Source of the DNA: Ostrinia nubilalis | Taxonomy: Eukaryota; Arthropoda; Insecta; Lepidoptera; Crambidae | Assembly: GCF_963855985.1 (NCBI RefSeq) | Contig: NC_087097.1 | Location: 901,001 to 965,000, forward strand | Direction of reading: 5' to 3' | Length of the DNA stretch: 64,000 nt | Translations under genes and position numbers: made by a program | The notes under the pieces: generated by a model | The model's database searches: none | Told to the model about the DNA's origin: nothing | Seen by the model: only the letters and a program-made list of their open reading frames with translations | Part shown: positions 44,261 through 55,496 of the stretch, piece after piece | Layout: the number at the start of each line of letters is the position of its first letter | Position numbering within the stretch: the first letter of the stretch is position 1

Positions 44261-45966
44261 TTGGAAACACCAATGTGATACGTAGGCAAACATTAAATCG
44301 TTCGCTTAAAAGAATCAATTTCTTTATAAGAACTACTCGTAAGTTTCTTGAAAGAACACGATCGCAAGTTACCTGTTAGTGCTAAATGTATCTCGCAGGT
44401 CACCGTAAAACACTCAACCGTGTGATGTTTATGTTCCCATAAACCAGGCGAGATAGCGTCTTGAAACCGTTTACATAACTAAGTTGCCTTCGGAAAATGT
44501 TTTTAACACCTTATTAAAGAGGTCATAAATTATGGTTAAATCTATATCCCCGTAATAGAAAACTCCAGTTTCTATCGCTAGAATCTAGCTCGGATTAAAT
44601 TGTAAATTCTTGCAGCAGTAATGTGAATGACTAAATGCGTTTCGGTTTCGTTTTATAGCTGGGTGTGTATACGGGTGCATATTGCAACAGTTTACACTGG
44701 GTGTTTATGCAAGACGCTGGTTATATTTTCAGATTTCATTACTATAAACTGTATGCTACATAAAATTTATCTAAAATTCTAAGTCGCAAAACAAACGTGA
44801 GAGAGATTCATTTGTACGTGAATACATTTAATTAGATGATTAAGTAGGTACATAATAAAGCGATACTCATTACTCGCAACTATGATAATTTAAAAATGTT
44901 AGCAATTCGTTATTACACTTATTACCTATTTGAGAAAAATTACACCAATAATAATAATTTCTTGGAATAATAATAGTATTAAAATTGCTTATTAAACTAA
45001 CTTGTTTTGCCTTAAAGTATATTATATAAGCCCCCAATAACCTAGGAAAAGTTTATATCCAACATAGTCACGTAAGTAAAAAAAAGTTTCCTAAAACAAT
45101 CTCCGCTTGCCCGTACAAACTGTCGCGCCGTATGTTTCCCAGCATTATGTATGAAGTTTGTTTGCCTGACGGATGGGGCCCTGGCCACGGCTCACGCTTC
45201 GTATTATATGGGATTATGAGCTATTTGTTGTGCCCCAAGTTTGTTAGCGCGATTTTATTGGATCAACGAGTTTTTCAACTTTTCAGGGCTTTGTTCGGCA
45301 AACAATGTGAAGGCTTATGTGTGATTAGGCACTTTCGGGATAATACGGATGCTTGATGTTCAAGGGTGGTTGCTATGGCTTAATGCTATGGTATTTAGGC
45401 AAATAATACTCTGAATGTGCTGCCACAAAATAGGTTTATTAAATCGCGCATTTAAATTAGACTTTAAAAGCGCTGCAGTAACGCGACTGTAACACGGTAG
45501 CTGCGCAACTAATTTTCGTATTAGGAAGTTAAAGTTATCTGGTTTTATACTGGTTTATATGAAGGTATCATTATATTTTATCTGTATGACTAATACAAAC
45601 CTTTAACAAAAAACAGTAGCATATTTACCTACGATCAAAATAGCATCACAAAGCAAACCCATATATTCACATTTCTTATTAAAGTCCAAAAAGTAGTTAC
45701 AAGAATGGCAATTCCTGTGTACTTTACAAAAGTTAAAAGACAACGATCTTACCACACCGGGAGTGCCCGCGCTTCCAAATTATGCATGGAACTATTTCCT
45801 GGAACGTTACAACCTGTATGAAACTAAGGCCACGTTCATGAGGTGGAGACATTTTAAATAAATGAACTGGCAAGCCGTGTTACTATTGTACGGCTGGTAA
45901 ATTTAAGAAAATGAGACGAATATTTTCGTGGTTTTAAAAATAACGCATTTTTATTTAACATCTAAA
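44261..45966. other. Unannotated AT-rich DNA
   Basis: No supported feature. The 74-aa frame at 45132-45356 shows no domain. Confidence 0.4.
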
Positions 45967-46064
45967 AGGCCGGCAACGCACCTGTAACGCCCCTGGGACT
46001 ACGGGTGTCTATGGGCGACGGTAATCACTTACCATCAGGTGATCCGTCAAATAAATAAATAAAA
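45967..46064 (+). mobile_element. 3' fragment of a lepidopteran retroposon
   Basis: GGCCGGCAACGCACCTGTAA, then TCTATGGGCGACGGTAATCA and CTTACCATCAGGTGATCCG, then an AAATAAATAAA tail. This end is very common in moth genomes. Confidence 0.6.
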
Positions 46065-46165
46065 AAATTGTTAGGAAAATGAAAATACGGATTTGCTGAA
46101 ATGCTTAAGAGCTCCCAAGCAAAGCGTTTTAGCTTTTATAGAAACTCTTCACATTTTTTCATGTC

Positions 46166-46230
46166 TCATCATCATCATCAAAGTTTCAGCTATAGAACGT
46201 CCACTTTTGAACATAGGATAGTAGGTGGAG
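46166..46230 (-). mobile_element. RTE 3' fragment (CAT-tail subfamily), degraded
   Basis: A CATCATCATCATCA tract, then GTTTCAGCTATAGAACGTCC and a GAACATAGG motif. Confidence 0.6.
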
Positions 46231-46366
46231 GTAATTTTTTCATGTTTCTTTACAATATTATACATTTTTCTTAAAAAGATTATGAAGTGATTTCTACGAA
46301 TACAAAATCCAACCTTCTTATCCTTAGAAGAAACTTTTCAGAAAGCTTAATTTGTAGATTTGTATA

Positions 46367-46845
46367 TGTTACGGTCAAAGTGATAAATGTGAAAATTATG
46401 AATAATCGCCGGTTATTATGAATAATTACCGCATGATTTGGTTAATGTGATTAATATGAGGTCATTTATGTGTGTATAAAACTAAATAGGCGGCTTAGGG
46501 GTGGCCCAAGGGCCACCCCCGCCGCACCTTAACCTATTTTTCACTTATAATCAAAACATTATGTCATAGGCATCATGGAAAAGTAATATTATGCAAGAAA
46601 CATTCCAAACTCATTATGCCAAATTATATTAATTTATGATATCAAAACGTTCAAAAGTTTGGCTGTACACGAGCACGTACACAAGATGTTGTTCTCTTTT
46701 ATGAAATTTGTTAGTACTAAGGTTGAATTATTAAATAATCACTGTTAAATGTGATTAATTTATCACTTTTACCGCGACTGTCGGGAATTATTCATAATAA
46801 CCGGTTATTATTAATAATTTTCAATTTATCACATTAACCGTAACA
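46367..46845 (+). mobile_element. 479-bp TIR element, copy 2
   Basis: Same length and ends as copy 1 (31891-32369) and a few percent or less divergent by eye. Flanked by TATA on both sides (46363-46366 and 46846-46849). Confidence 0.85.
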
Positions 46846-46849
46846 TATA

Positions 46850-47869
46850 CATTGTAACATGTTGTTTAATCAAAGGCGGTATTCAGGACTCTCATCCTGT
46901 CTGAAGTTGAAATTCCGACATCTTTCTTAAAGGTAACTTTTACAAACATGGATAGAATAAAATTTACTTTTCGGTAATGCTGAATTAAGGTAGCTAATAC
47001 AGCTAAAAGCTTCATTGCATTCGCCACTCCGTTGCTAGTGAAAGCCTTTTATACAGCACCTGTGAGTATTTTTTTCCATCTTAATTCTGGAGAATTCCAG
47101 GTTGAAGTTTGGTGGACTTATTTACTTTACCTGGGTAATGTAAGATTATGTCTGGATTCATTACTTACATCTTTTATTACCTTCTAGGTAACAACAATGA
47201 ATCGGTAGAAATGCTAACCATAGGGAACAAGCCTAAATAAATATTTATTTACGAATTAGATAGGCAACTTAAATTAATAAAAAAAAATTAAAGATTCAAT
47301 GTTATTGCTTCTTACAGAAATTTCCAATGACATCGTTCATTTTAAAGCTCACTTTACCTTTTATTAATTACAGCAACACATTTTAATTACGTTAAGACTT
47401 AGTTGAATGGCAGGTAGTTTGAAGTTGTGCAATTCAAAAACTTAAGCTCTATTAACACTATCGGCAACATGTTCAAACAATTTAGTGCCTTGTTAAACTC
47501 TCCTAGATCTCACCTTAAGAATGTAGAGCCATAAAGGTAGCCCGTTCCACATTGTTTGTGATCGTGCCACAAACTGAAAATCAAGTGGAATGGCTACTGG
47601 CGGGCTGCCAACGTCACGGCAAGGCGGGCTGGCGACGCGTTTACACTGAACGATGCGATAGGCATACCTTGTTGATGACTGGCTTGAGGGTAGTTAGTAC
47701 GTGACTATCAATCTGTATCTATTCAAATTGTTCGAAAAAAAATACACAAAGTATACAGTACCTACTGTATGTAACGGTGATTTTGAAAAAGTAGCAGAGA
47801 GTGGGGTAAATAACATAGCTCATAAAACTGTTGGCCGTTGGGGCAGTGGAGCACATAGCTCATAGTACT
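46850..47869. other. Unannotated AT-rich DNA
   Basis: Nothing recognised. Confidence 0.4.
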
Positions 47870-48075
47870 AAGAGCGATTGGGATAGAAAATTTCTCGAGT
47901 GGCGGCCAAGGAGAAACGTATTGCAAGCCGGCCTCTTACTTAGCGGACCGGTGATCTTGTGAGAGTCCCGGAAAGCACCTGTGTGCGGGTAGTGCCGGAC
48001 AGGTGGTTGTAGAAATCTTTAGGAAGCCTTTAGATTCAGTAGCGAACGTTACTTGGCTGAAAGGAAAGAACAATG
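47870..48075 (+). pseudogene. Decayed RTE 3' fragment
   Basis: AAATTTCTCGAGTGGCGGCC and GCGGACCGGTGATCTTGTGA follow the RTE ORF end at 30657 with many substitutions and indels. It ends in GGCTGAAAGGAAAGAAC. Confidence 0.6.
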
Positions 48076-48443
48076 GCCATAATTATGTAAAAAAATATCT
48101 TTTAAACATTAAAAGTGTGTTGTAGGTAGGTATAGCGCGGAGATCAAGCTTTAGTCTGAGCTTAGTTATTCCAGTGTCGTAAGTACAAGAGATCACGTAT
48201 TTATCTTATAGCACATCGTCAAATGTAAAGCAAAGGTTTTTGCGGATGCACAACGTCGGGGCAATTAAAACCGTGCGTGCTTAATGATTAACACCGTCCC
48301 GGAATTTCGTATTGCTAATTATTTTTGACACAAATTCACCGCTAATTTAACAGAGGTAAAATATTTAGCGAGTTTCATAGGTGTTTGGTGATGACGTGTA
48401 AATGCAGTTAAAATTAATTGGGTGTAAGGCCCAATTCGCAGAG

Positions 48444-48525
48444 GGGTTGACCTTCACTGATTAAGATTTTGTTGGTGGACAAGCTGATTCTAGCTAGATG
48501 AGTCCTGTAGCAGAATGGAATATGG
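48444..48525. repeat. Interspersed repeat related to 5680-5760
   Basis: TTGACCTTCACTGATTAAGA, then GGTGGACAAGCTGATTCTAG, aligns with the block near 5685. Class unknown. Confidence 0.35.
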
Positions 48526-48585
48526 GATATGGATATTAATAATGTAAACTGTCAAATAAATGTAACAACTGTCTAAGTACACATC

Positions 48586-49060
48586 GTTCGTTCGTTCGTT
48601 TCAGCCGAAAGACGTCCACTGCTGGACAAAGGCCTCCCCCAAGGATTTCCATAAAGACCGGTCCTGTGCTGCTCGCATCCAGGCACCTCCCGCGACCTTC
48701 ACCAGATCGTCGGTCCACCTAGTGGGAGGCCTGCCCACGCTACGTCTTCCGGCTCGTGGTCGCCACTCAAGAACTTTCCTGCGCCAGCGGCCATCAGCTC
48801 TCCGAGCTATGTGCCCCGCCCACTGCCACTTGATTTTAGCGATTCTGCGGGCTATGTCAGTCACTCTGGTTCTCTTACGGATCTCCTCATTTCTGATTCG
48901 ATCACGCAGGGAAACTCCGAGCATAGCACGCTCCATCGCTCTTTGGGTGACCTTGAGCCTTCTTATGAGGCCCATAGTAAGCGACCACGTTTCAGATCCG
49001 TATACCATCACTGGCAACACACACAACGCAAGTACACATATGGTATGGAATAAAGTATTC
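48586..49060 (-). pseudogene. RTE retrotransposon, longest ORF remnant in the window
   Basis: On the minus strand the frame holds CVLPVMVYGSETWSLT, then VTQRAMERAMLGVSLRDRIR, KIKWQWAGHIARR, VLEWRPRAGRRSVGRPP and VQQWTSFG before the stop at 48601. This is the C-terminal part of the RTE reverse-transcriptase protein, downstream of the catalytic palm. The tail is CGTTCGTTCGTT on the plus strand. Similarity fades near 49030-49060, the 5' truncation point. The frame is intact over about 145 codons, so this copy is not very old. Confidence 0.8.
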
Positions 49061-49455
49061 AGTATAGGGCAGCCTTTATTTGAGATGACAATGTATGTTG
49101 CCTTTAACAAGGCCTACGCAGTAATAACAAAAAATAATAATTTTAATTAAAATACTCATCGTATGTAATTATAATTTAATTTTTCATTACCATCTTTCAG
49201 CTCGGATATTGCTATCGGCTTTACATAATTAAAATATACGGCGCATATTATTTTAATCAGAATGATGTATGCCATAATCCTGAAACTTATTAAACCCATA
49301 ATCGATTTCAATATCCGCTCACAAAAGAAAATCAGTGGTCTCCGCTGAACGTTATTAATCCAGCCATTCATACATCAATGGGAAATATGCCCATAACCAA
49401 TATCCCTTGTCAAGAAAAAGCCACTAAGTCATCACTCCACCCATATTATGTTATA
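49061..49455. other. Unannotated AT-rich DNA
   Basis: Nothing recognised. Confidence 0.4.
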
Positions 49456-49835
49456 CAGGGTGTCCCAAAAAGTAGTGTCAAGCCGAAGCCCAGAGGTAAA
49501 GCATCACTAGGGCTAACGGAATCACCGCAACTTTTGATAGTTTTCGAATTATGTTTTTTTTATTAACTTTTTTGGTTTACATTCTAGTTAAGGATGTAAA
49601 TATGTACTTCTGAATCAGATAGGCCCAGTGTTCATCTAATAATAATAAAAAATCAGGCATGTACCTTATCTATACGCGCCATAGTGACCATAAAAGTGCC
49701 TAAGCACAGAAATTTAAAACAATCATAACTCGAAAGCTATCAAAAATCGCGGAACATACATGGGGGTGATTCGGATAGCTCCAGTCATGCTGTACCTCAG
49801 GGCTTCGGCTTGACACTACTTTTTGGGACACCCTG
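49456..49835. mobile_element. TA-flanked foldback MITE with CAGGGTGTCCCAAAAAGTAG ends
   Basis: CAGGGTGTCCCAAAAAGTAG and the next AAGCC-rich block face their complements at 49790-49835. TA flanks are at 49454-49455 and 49836-49837. Tc1/mariner-type non-autonomous element. Confidence 0.75.
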
Positions 49836-50817
49836 TATTAGCAAACGAGCACATATTACGTCGCTTAATCACGCCGGATTCGGCATAAGTTTACGCGTTA
49901 TATTCCGTGATAAATCGCACGTCAGCGCACCCATCCAACTAATGACGGAAGCGGCCACGTACGCAACATCGACCCGTGTTTTCTGCGAAACTTTAAGCCA
50001 TGGTGATTTGCCCCTCATTTTGAATAAATTAATTAAACATAAAGTTTTCAGCTTTTTTTTCATAATTTGTATTTTTATTCTGTTTCAGAAAGCTACAAAC
50101 ACATTTTTTATTTTGTTCTACAAAGTATCAGTAAAGGGTTTCATTTAATAATATTAATTTCAATCATTTACTTGCAGGTTTACACATCATTAGCAGTTAA
50201 GCAGACAAAAAAGGTAAATAATAATGTTCTGTATTTTTGCTTTGTTGTATCATTTACTATTTCTACCAAAACAACGATTTATAATCGTCAAAAAAATGAC
50301 TTCCTGAGACAGTTAAATATTGAATCTGCCACTCAACTGCGCCGAAACCTTACGTCATACAGATTACCGCCTCGCGTGCATGTTCAAAAATCGTCGTCAC
50401 TTCATTTTAGTCCTACATCATCGTAGTTAATCTTGATAATCGCGGCGATCACGCACGCAATACCCGCCCGTGTGTTCCGCCGATCAACGCGAAATTAACG
50501 GGTCTCATTCATTTTTCGGCCAACGCCGTGTCGTTACATCTAATTGTGCCCTGATTTAGGACGCTAATGATCTTAGGGTTTATGTCCACCCTTTGTGCTA
50601 AAGTGACGTGGCGTGTGGGACAGGCTGAAACTTGTAGAGCGAAGTAATGAAGGTTTTAAAATACATAACATAGAAATGTATGTACGTTGATCAAAATGTT
50701 TGTACTTAAATGTAATTGAGACAAGCGAACACATTGATCTGTTCATGTATTGGAGAAGAGATTTACAATATAACTAACTAACTTTCGTCTTCAAATACTT
50801 CCCAACAGTCTATAGAA
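49836..50817. other. Unannotated DNA
   Basis: The frames of 112 and 119 residues at 49810-50426 are hydrophobic or basic without a domain, and the first begins inside the MITE. No gene supported. Confidence 0.4.
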
Positions 50818-50926
50818 TGCTGAGTTGCACCACGTAACTATAACGATAACCGGTGCTTTTTGTATGGAATTTGACAGATTTTTTGACGTTGTTAAAGTGA
50901 AAATAAGATGGTGCAACCCAGCCTAA
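50818..50926 (-). mobile_element. MITE, GGCTGGGTTGCACC family, copy 4
   Basis: GCTGAGTTGCACCACG at the left and GGTGCAACCCAGCCTAAG at the right. Confidence 0.65.
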
Positions 50927-51364
50927 GTCAGTTAATGAACAATTTTAATGATTTTATTGATTGAAAAATACCAGTCTTATATTAATAGAAATCCTTTTTC
51001 TATAGCTGTGCCATTATACTTTACCTTCTGCATTTAGAAAGAAAAACTATTTGATGGTTTTTTTATATTTAAACCGGGCATTATAAGCCACAAGTCATAA
51101 TATTGTTACCTTTCTTCCCGTTGTATTATAATAACATTTTTAAGATACCCCTTGCCCTACGAGCTCACGTCACAAAGTAATGTATTTGTGCGTTATTTAA
51201 AAAACGGGAGTACACAGGAGATAGGCCATATTTGGTGGGAGGGAAAATCTTGACTCCCATATTGTTAGAGGCCACGAAAATAGCGAAAAATTAAGCCTCC
51301 TGAAAAAGGAACTTTAATGGGTGGGGTCACGAGTGATGAGATTTGATTGTAACCGCTTAGTTTG

Positions 51365-51462
51365 TTTCAGCCAAATGACGTCCACTGCTGGACAAAGGCC
51401 TCCCCCAAGGTTTTCCACAATGAACGGTCCTGCGCTGCCCGCATCCAGGCTCTTCCCGCTTA
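51365..51462 (-). mobile_element. RTE 3' fragment (GAAC-tail subfamily)
   Basis: TTTCAGCCAAATGACGTCCA, then GGACAAAGGCCTCCCCCAAG and CCCGCATCCAGGCTCTTCC, reverse complement of the RTE end. Confidence 0.7.
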
Positions 51463-51966
51463 GTGTACCTACTTAATTATAGACTGCCTTGTTCGAAGTA
51501 ATACTACTCATATCTATATTTTTCAAAGAGCACATAACTACGACTACTTTGTAGTGAAAACTGGCTTCCATCCCACATTTTGAAGATAATAAACAAAGTA
51601 CTAAATGAAAAACGGCGACGCATTAGAGTTACGGCGTGTTTTATGGCTATAAAAGCATTAATATGACTGCAATACTCAATAATTTTGACCATAATATTTA
51701 TTAGGTTGTTACAGTTTATGAGCCTGTAAAAAATATTTAGTTGTCAAATATTTACTTTATTACAAGTCAATGGTTCCACTTGATGACAAATAAAAAGTTT
51801 AAAATTATTTTTGCACAGGAATCATAACAAAACTTATCCTGACAAAATTTATAATTTTCATGCAATGCTTTTGCGTGACTATTCTATTAATTAATCAATT
51901 AATTTAATCACAGTTTCATACTTTTGGAACTTAGTTCAGAATCGTAAACCATCATCTAATAATAAC

Positions 51967-52013
51967 CATGATCGTCACTTACCATCAGGTGAGATACAGG
52001 CCAAGAATAAAAA
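51967..52013 (+). mobile_element. SINE 3' fragment
   Basis: ATCGTCACTTACCATCAGGT and GAGATACAGGCCAAGA match the 3' end of the SINE at 22369-22706. Confidence 0.6.
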
Positions 52014-52032
52014 ATATCTCAAAATTATATTC

Positions 52033-52235
52033 AAACTACGATTATTCGTAGCTGCTACGATTGCAGTCAATTTCGTAGCGCCGTAGCAACACGTACAAGG
52101 ACTCGTAGTACGATTCAAATGGCGTAGCGTGTCATCGAAAATTGCTCTTTGCTACGAACAGTGGAGACAAATCAAGCGAGCTACGAATAATCGTAGCAAA
52201 ATGCATGTCTCGTAGCGCTGTAGTCACTAAAGTAG
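52033..52235. mobile_element. MITE-like element rich in CGTAG motifs
   Basis: ACTACGATTATTCGTAGCTG faces AGCTACGAATAATCGTAGC. Many CGTAG/CTACG pentamers lie between. Non-coding. Confidence 0.5.
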
Positions 52236-52360
52236 AGTGTGTATTGTACTCGTGTCTATTCACTCAACTGAATACATTTTACGATTGATTCTCTTCAACT
52301 GTAGACACTCTCAAAGAGGACTTTACGATAACCTCCGTTATTGTACTATCAGCTCTATAC

Positions 52361-52548
52361 TAAGGCTGAGTTGCACCAACTAACTTTACGGTTAAAGACA
52401 TTTATTTTCTCAAAAGAATTTACAAAATCCACTTATAGAGAAAACACAAATACAATTCATTACAATTAAATACATTATTACCAACTAGCATTTTAAATGT
52501 GGCGTGACGTTTGTTAAAGTTAAAGTAAGATAGTGCGACCCAGCCTAA
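52361..52548 (+). mobile_element. MITE, GGCTGGGTTGCACC family, copy 5, with insertion
   Basis: TAAGGCTGAGTTGCACCAAC at the left and GTGCGACCCAGCCTAAG at the right. An AT-rich insert of about 80-100 bp sits between. Confidence 0.6.
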
Positions 52549-52552
52549 GTAT

Positions 52553-52606
52553 CATCATCATCATCATTTCAGCCACAGGACGTCCACTGCTGAACATAGC
52601 CTAAGT
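52553..52606 (-). mobile_element. RTE 3' fragment (CAT-tail subfamily)
   Basis: A CATCATCATCATCAT tract, then TTCAGCCACAGGACGTCCAC and TGCTGAACATAG. It inserted next to a MITE. Confidence 0.65.
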
Positions 52607-52685
52607 ATGTATCCCCGCTATTTATTATTTAACTACTTAAACCAATTAAGTTAATTTAAGTTGAGAAAGCCGTTTCCTTTTTATA

Positions 52686-53732
52686 CAGTGTGTCCGGGCA
52701 TGTAGTGATCAAACTTTATGGGCCAAATCTAGGGACAATTTTATCGATAAAAATACTTCAAATTTGGGGCTTGACCCATTTATCGCAAAATTACAAGGAT
52801 TTAAGATTTTAATTTTTAGTTTTCACCTTTTCCTTCAAAAACAAGTGAAAGCGTGGGTAGCTTAACATTAATAAGCAAATATTTTATATCACGCGATAGC
52901 CAATAAAATTATCTATTAGCAAAAGTAGAAAACAGATACAAGTTTCATACATTTTAAGGGAGTAAGAATGGATTTCATTAGAAAAAAACATGACTTTTTT
53001 CACTTCTTTTTCAGTTATTTTCCAACACAAGAAAAACCAGGTCGTTAAGGTATGTTTTATTTGCATTGTATTATTAGTATTTGAGCTATTCTACAAAACG
53101 AATGTAAATTTATTAGTCTACGTCTATTAGTTTCGACGTAATTGTTGAACAAAGATACCCCTTCCCAGCGGTTTCCATAGTAATCGGAATAGGTTGTGTG
53201 ATTCTTTCAGGCAGTGCATTTTCGCATGTCGCGTGCGCTATGGAAACCGCTGGGAAGGGGTGTCTTTGTTCAACAATTACGTCGAAACTAATAGACGTAG
53301 ACTAATAAATTTACATTCGTTTTGTAGAATAGCTCAAATACTAATAATACAATGCAAATAAAACATACCTTAACGACCTGGTTTTTCTTGTGTTGGAAAA
53401 TAACTGAAAAAGAAGTGAAAAAAGTCATGTTTTTTTCTAATTAAATCCATTCTTACTCCCTTAAAATGTATGAAACTTGTATCTGTTTTCTACTTCTGCT
53501 AATAGATAATTTTATTGGCTATCGCATGATATAAAATTTTTGCTTATTAGTGTTAAGCTACCCACGCTTTCACATGTTTTTGAAGGAAGAGGTGAAAACT
53601 AAAAATTAAAAACTTAAATCCTCGTAATTTTGCGAGAAATGGGTCAAGCCCCAAATTTAAAGTGTTTTCATCGATAAAATTGTCCATAGATTACGCCCTT
53701 AAACTTTGATCACTACAAGTCCGGACACACTG
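52686..53732. mobile_element. 1.05-kb near-perfect foldback element
   Basis: The left arm (52686-53180) and right arm (53238-53732) are reverse complements over about 495 bp with few mismatches. Ends CAGTGTGTCCGGGCATGTAG and its near-complement are flanked by TA. The loop is about 57 bp. The minus-strand frame at 52884-53066 is non-coding, being within an arm. It has the same architecture and CAGTGTG end as 805-1908. Confidence 0.85.
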
Positions 53733-54109
53733 TATATCACAAACAAGATGAGCAATTTAAATAAAAAAATGCATTAACTTGAAAAAAAAAAAGCTTATAA
53801 AACTGAATTATTTCAACAAAGAAACTCACATAAAGCTTCTATTTAACAACGAGCCATTTTTGTACAATCTAACGACGTAATAGTAAGCTATGGCGTACAA
53901 GCTGATTACAAGTTGCAGTGAATTCGACGCGATTTCTTTATGCTTTTATGCAGTGACTGAGCTGTTTCATAAGTAGCTTATGGTAATATAATGGGTTGCG
54001 AATATTAATTTAGTAAAATTTTCTTTTAAAATGAAAAAATCAAAAGGTTTTTCATTTACAACACTTGACACATGTTGACTATTATGTAATAGAAATAATG
54101 TATCCGCCA
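53733..54109. other. Unannotated AT-rich DNA
   Basis: Nothing recognised. Confidence 0.4.
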
Positions 54110-54256
54110 TCTAAATATATATAACTCAAAGGAGACTGACTGACTGACTGACATGGCATGGCATGCAGGTAGATGTTATGACGTAGGCATCCGCTAAGAA
54201 AGGATTTTACGAAACTCCACTCCTAAGGGGTTAAAACCGCGGCCGGGCGGCCGCTA
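54110..54256 (+). mobile_element. Helitron-like element
   Basis: Starts TCTAAATATATATAACTCAA, has a GACTGACTGACTGAC microsatellite, and ends GGGCGGCCGCTAG followed by T. It is related to 57510-57711 and 44073-44260 in the opposite orientation. Confidence 0.6.
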
Positions 54257-54402
54257 GTAATTTATAAATAAAAAAAAGCCAAAATGCTGTTAAAAGATAC
54301 TATTTTCCTTACCAATCGAGACTCGGTTTCATTTTACTTACGGCATTGCATGCTGAGTGGCTAGACAGATAACAAAGAAGAAGTAGATCTACATCATGTA
54401 CA

Positions 54403-54531
54403 TCGGCAACTGTGATAACTATCCATTGTCTGTCATGTCGTCTCGTTCTATCGCAAAGAATCACCATTTGATGAGAGCGAGAGCAAAAACGGAAATGGAT
54501 AGTTAACAGTGTGGCCGTGTGTACAATGTAC
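54403..54531 (-). mobile_element. Short MITE with TGTTAACTATCCATT ends, copy 2
   Basis: Inverted relative to 5085-5205: CTGTGATAACTATCCATTGT, ATGTCGTCTCGTTCTATCGC and GGATAGTTAACAGTGTGGCC. The match extends a little beyond the MITE end (GTGTACA). Confidence 0.65.
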
Positions 54532-55096
54532 AGTCGCGGAATGAAAAGGTTCGTCACCTTAGTGTCGGTTTTCGCTTGCACTAGATACTGTAAGAGTCAA
54601 ACCTGCCAACATAACAGTGCAAGAAACAGTGCTGCTAACATTTAAATAAATATGACGTTTGCTAACGAATAAGGTTTTGCTTGTTTATTTTTCTATCCCA
54701 TCAGTGCAATGTTACAAAATGTAGTTTTTTTTTATAGAAATAATAATGGCAGGTTGAACCAACAAGAAGGTTTTAGTTTATCAATCATAATAATCTTCTC
54801 GACAAGATAAATCGTCAAACAACTTCGATCTGAATAATTTTGAACTTTACTAAGCAACAGTTAAAGATTATTTTCTCTAACTCTAGATTATTCTGTAACA
54901 TAGTTTCAAAAGGTAATATGTGCTCGCGATTCGTTGAAGGAATCAATTTGAAAACTGACGAACCTTTTCATTCCCTGACTGTACATACATAGAACATCCT
55001 GACTAGACTGTGTAAGACGTCTGTAGTGGCTCATGAAGTCTATTATTAAGGTTATTGTTGCCTCCGTGCTAAGCAGAGACGGAGTTTTATTCACCT
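54532..55096. other. Unannotated DNA
   Basis: A pair CGAACCTTTTCATTCC (54959) and GGAATGAAAAGGTTCG (54537) face each other 400 bp apart, so this is probably a foldback element of about 440 bp (54535-54982). Otherwise nothing seen. Confidence 0.4.
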
Positions 55097-55198
55097 CTTA
55101 AAGATAAAGAGATAAAGATAAAGATACATTTATTTGTTCAAACATGTGTACATAAGGTGTTAAGTCAGCATTTAAAATGGTATCAACATGTCGTACCT
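55097..55198 (+). repeat. Interspersed LINE-like 3' end
   Basis: AAAGATAAAGATACATTTAT, then ATGTGTACATAAGGTGTTAA and AACATGTCGTACCTTTGC resemble 63782-63895. Confidence 0.5.
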
Positions 55199-55372
55199 TT
55201 GCGGTGTACAAATTAAATTAAATTAAAAAAAATATATCAATTACTAAAGAAGTTAGAATTTTCACTAAATTATAATATTTTAGTTGCGTTGGTGAAAGTT
55301 TGATTTTCATATAACTTTCACAGTAAATTTAACCATAACTGAACGTATTCTAAATCGGTAAAGAGACTTACG

Positions 55373-55496
55373 CCCGTATTGGCAAACGTGCGCATGAACG
55401 CACAAAGTGACATATGAACCAATCACAGAGCTCTATTCAACGCTGTGCGTTCGATTTGCTGCTTCACTTAAGCAAGGATCGTTTGTGAATACGGGC
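55373..55496 (-). mobile_element. MITE with CCGTATTCACAAAC ends, copy 3
   Basis: CCCGTATTGGCAAACG faces CGTTTGTGAATACGGG. It is inverted relative to the copies at 33111 and 38687. Confidence 0.65.
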
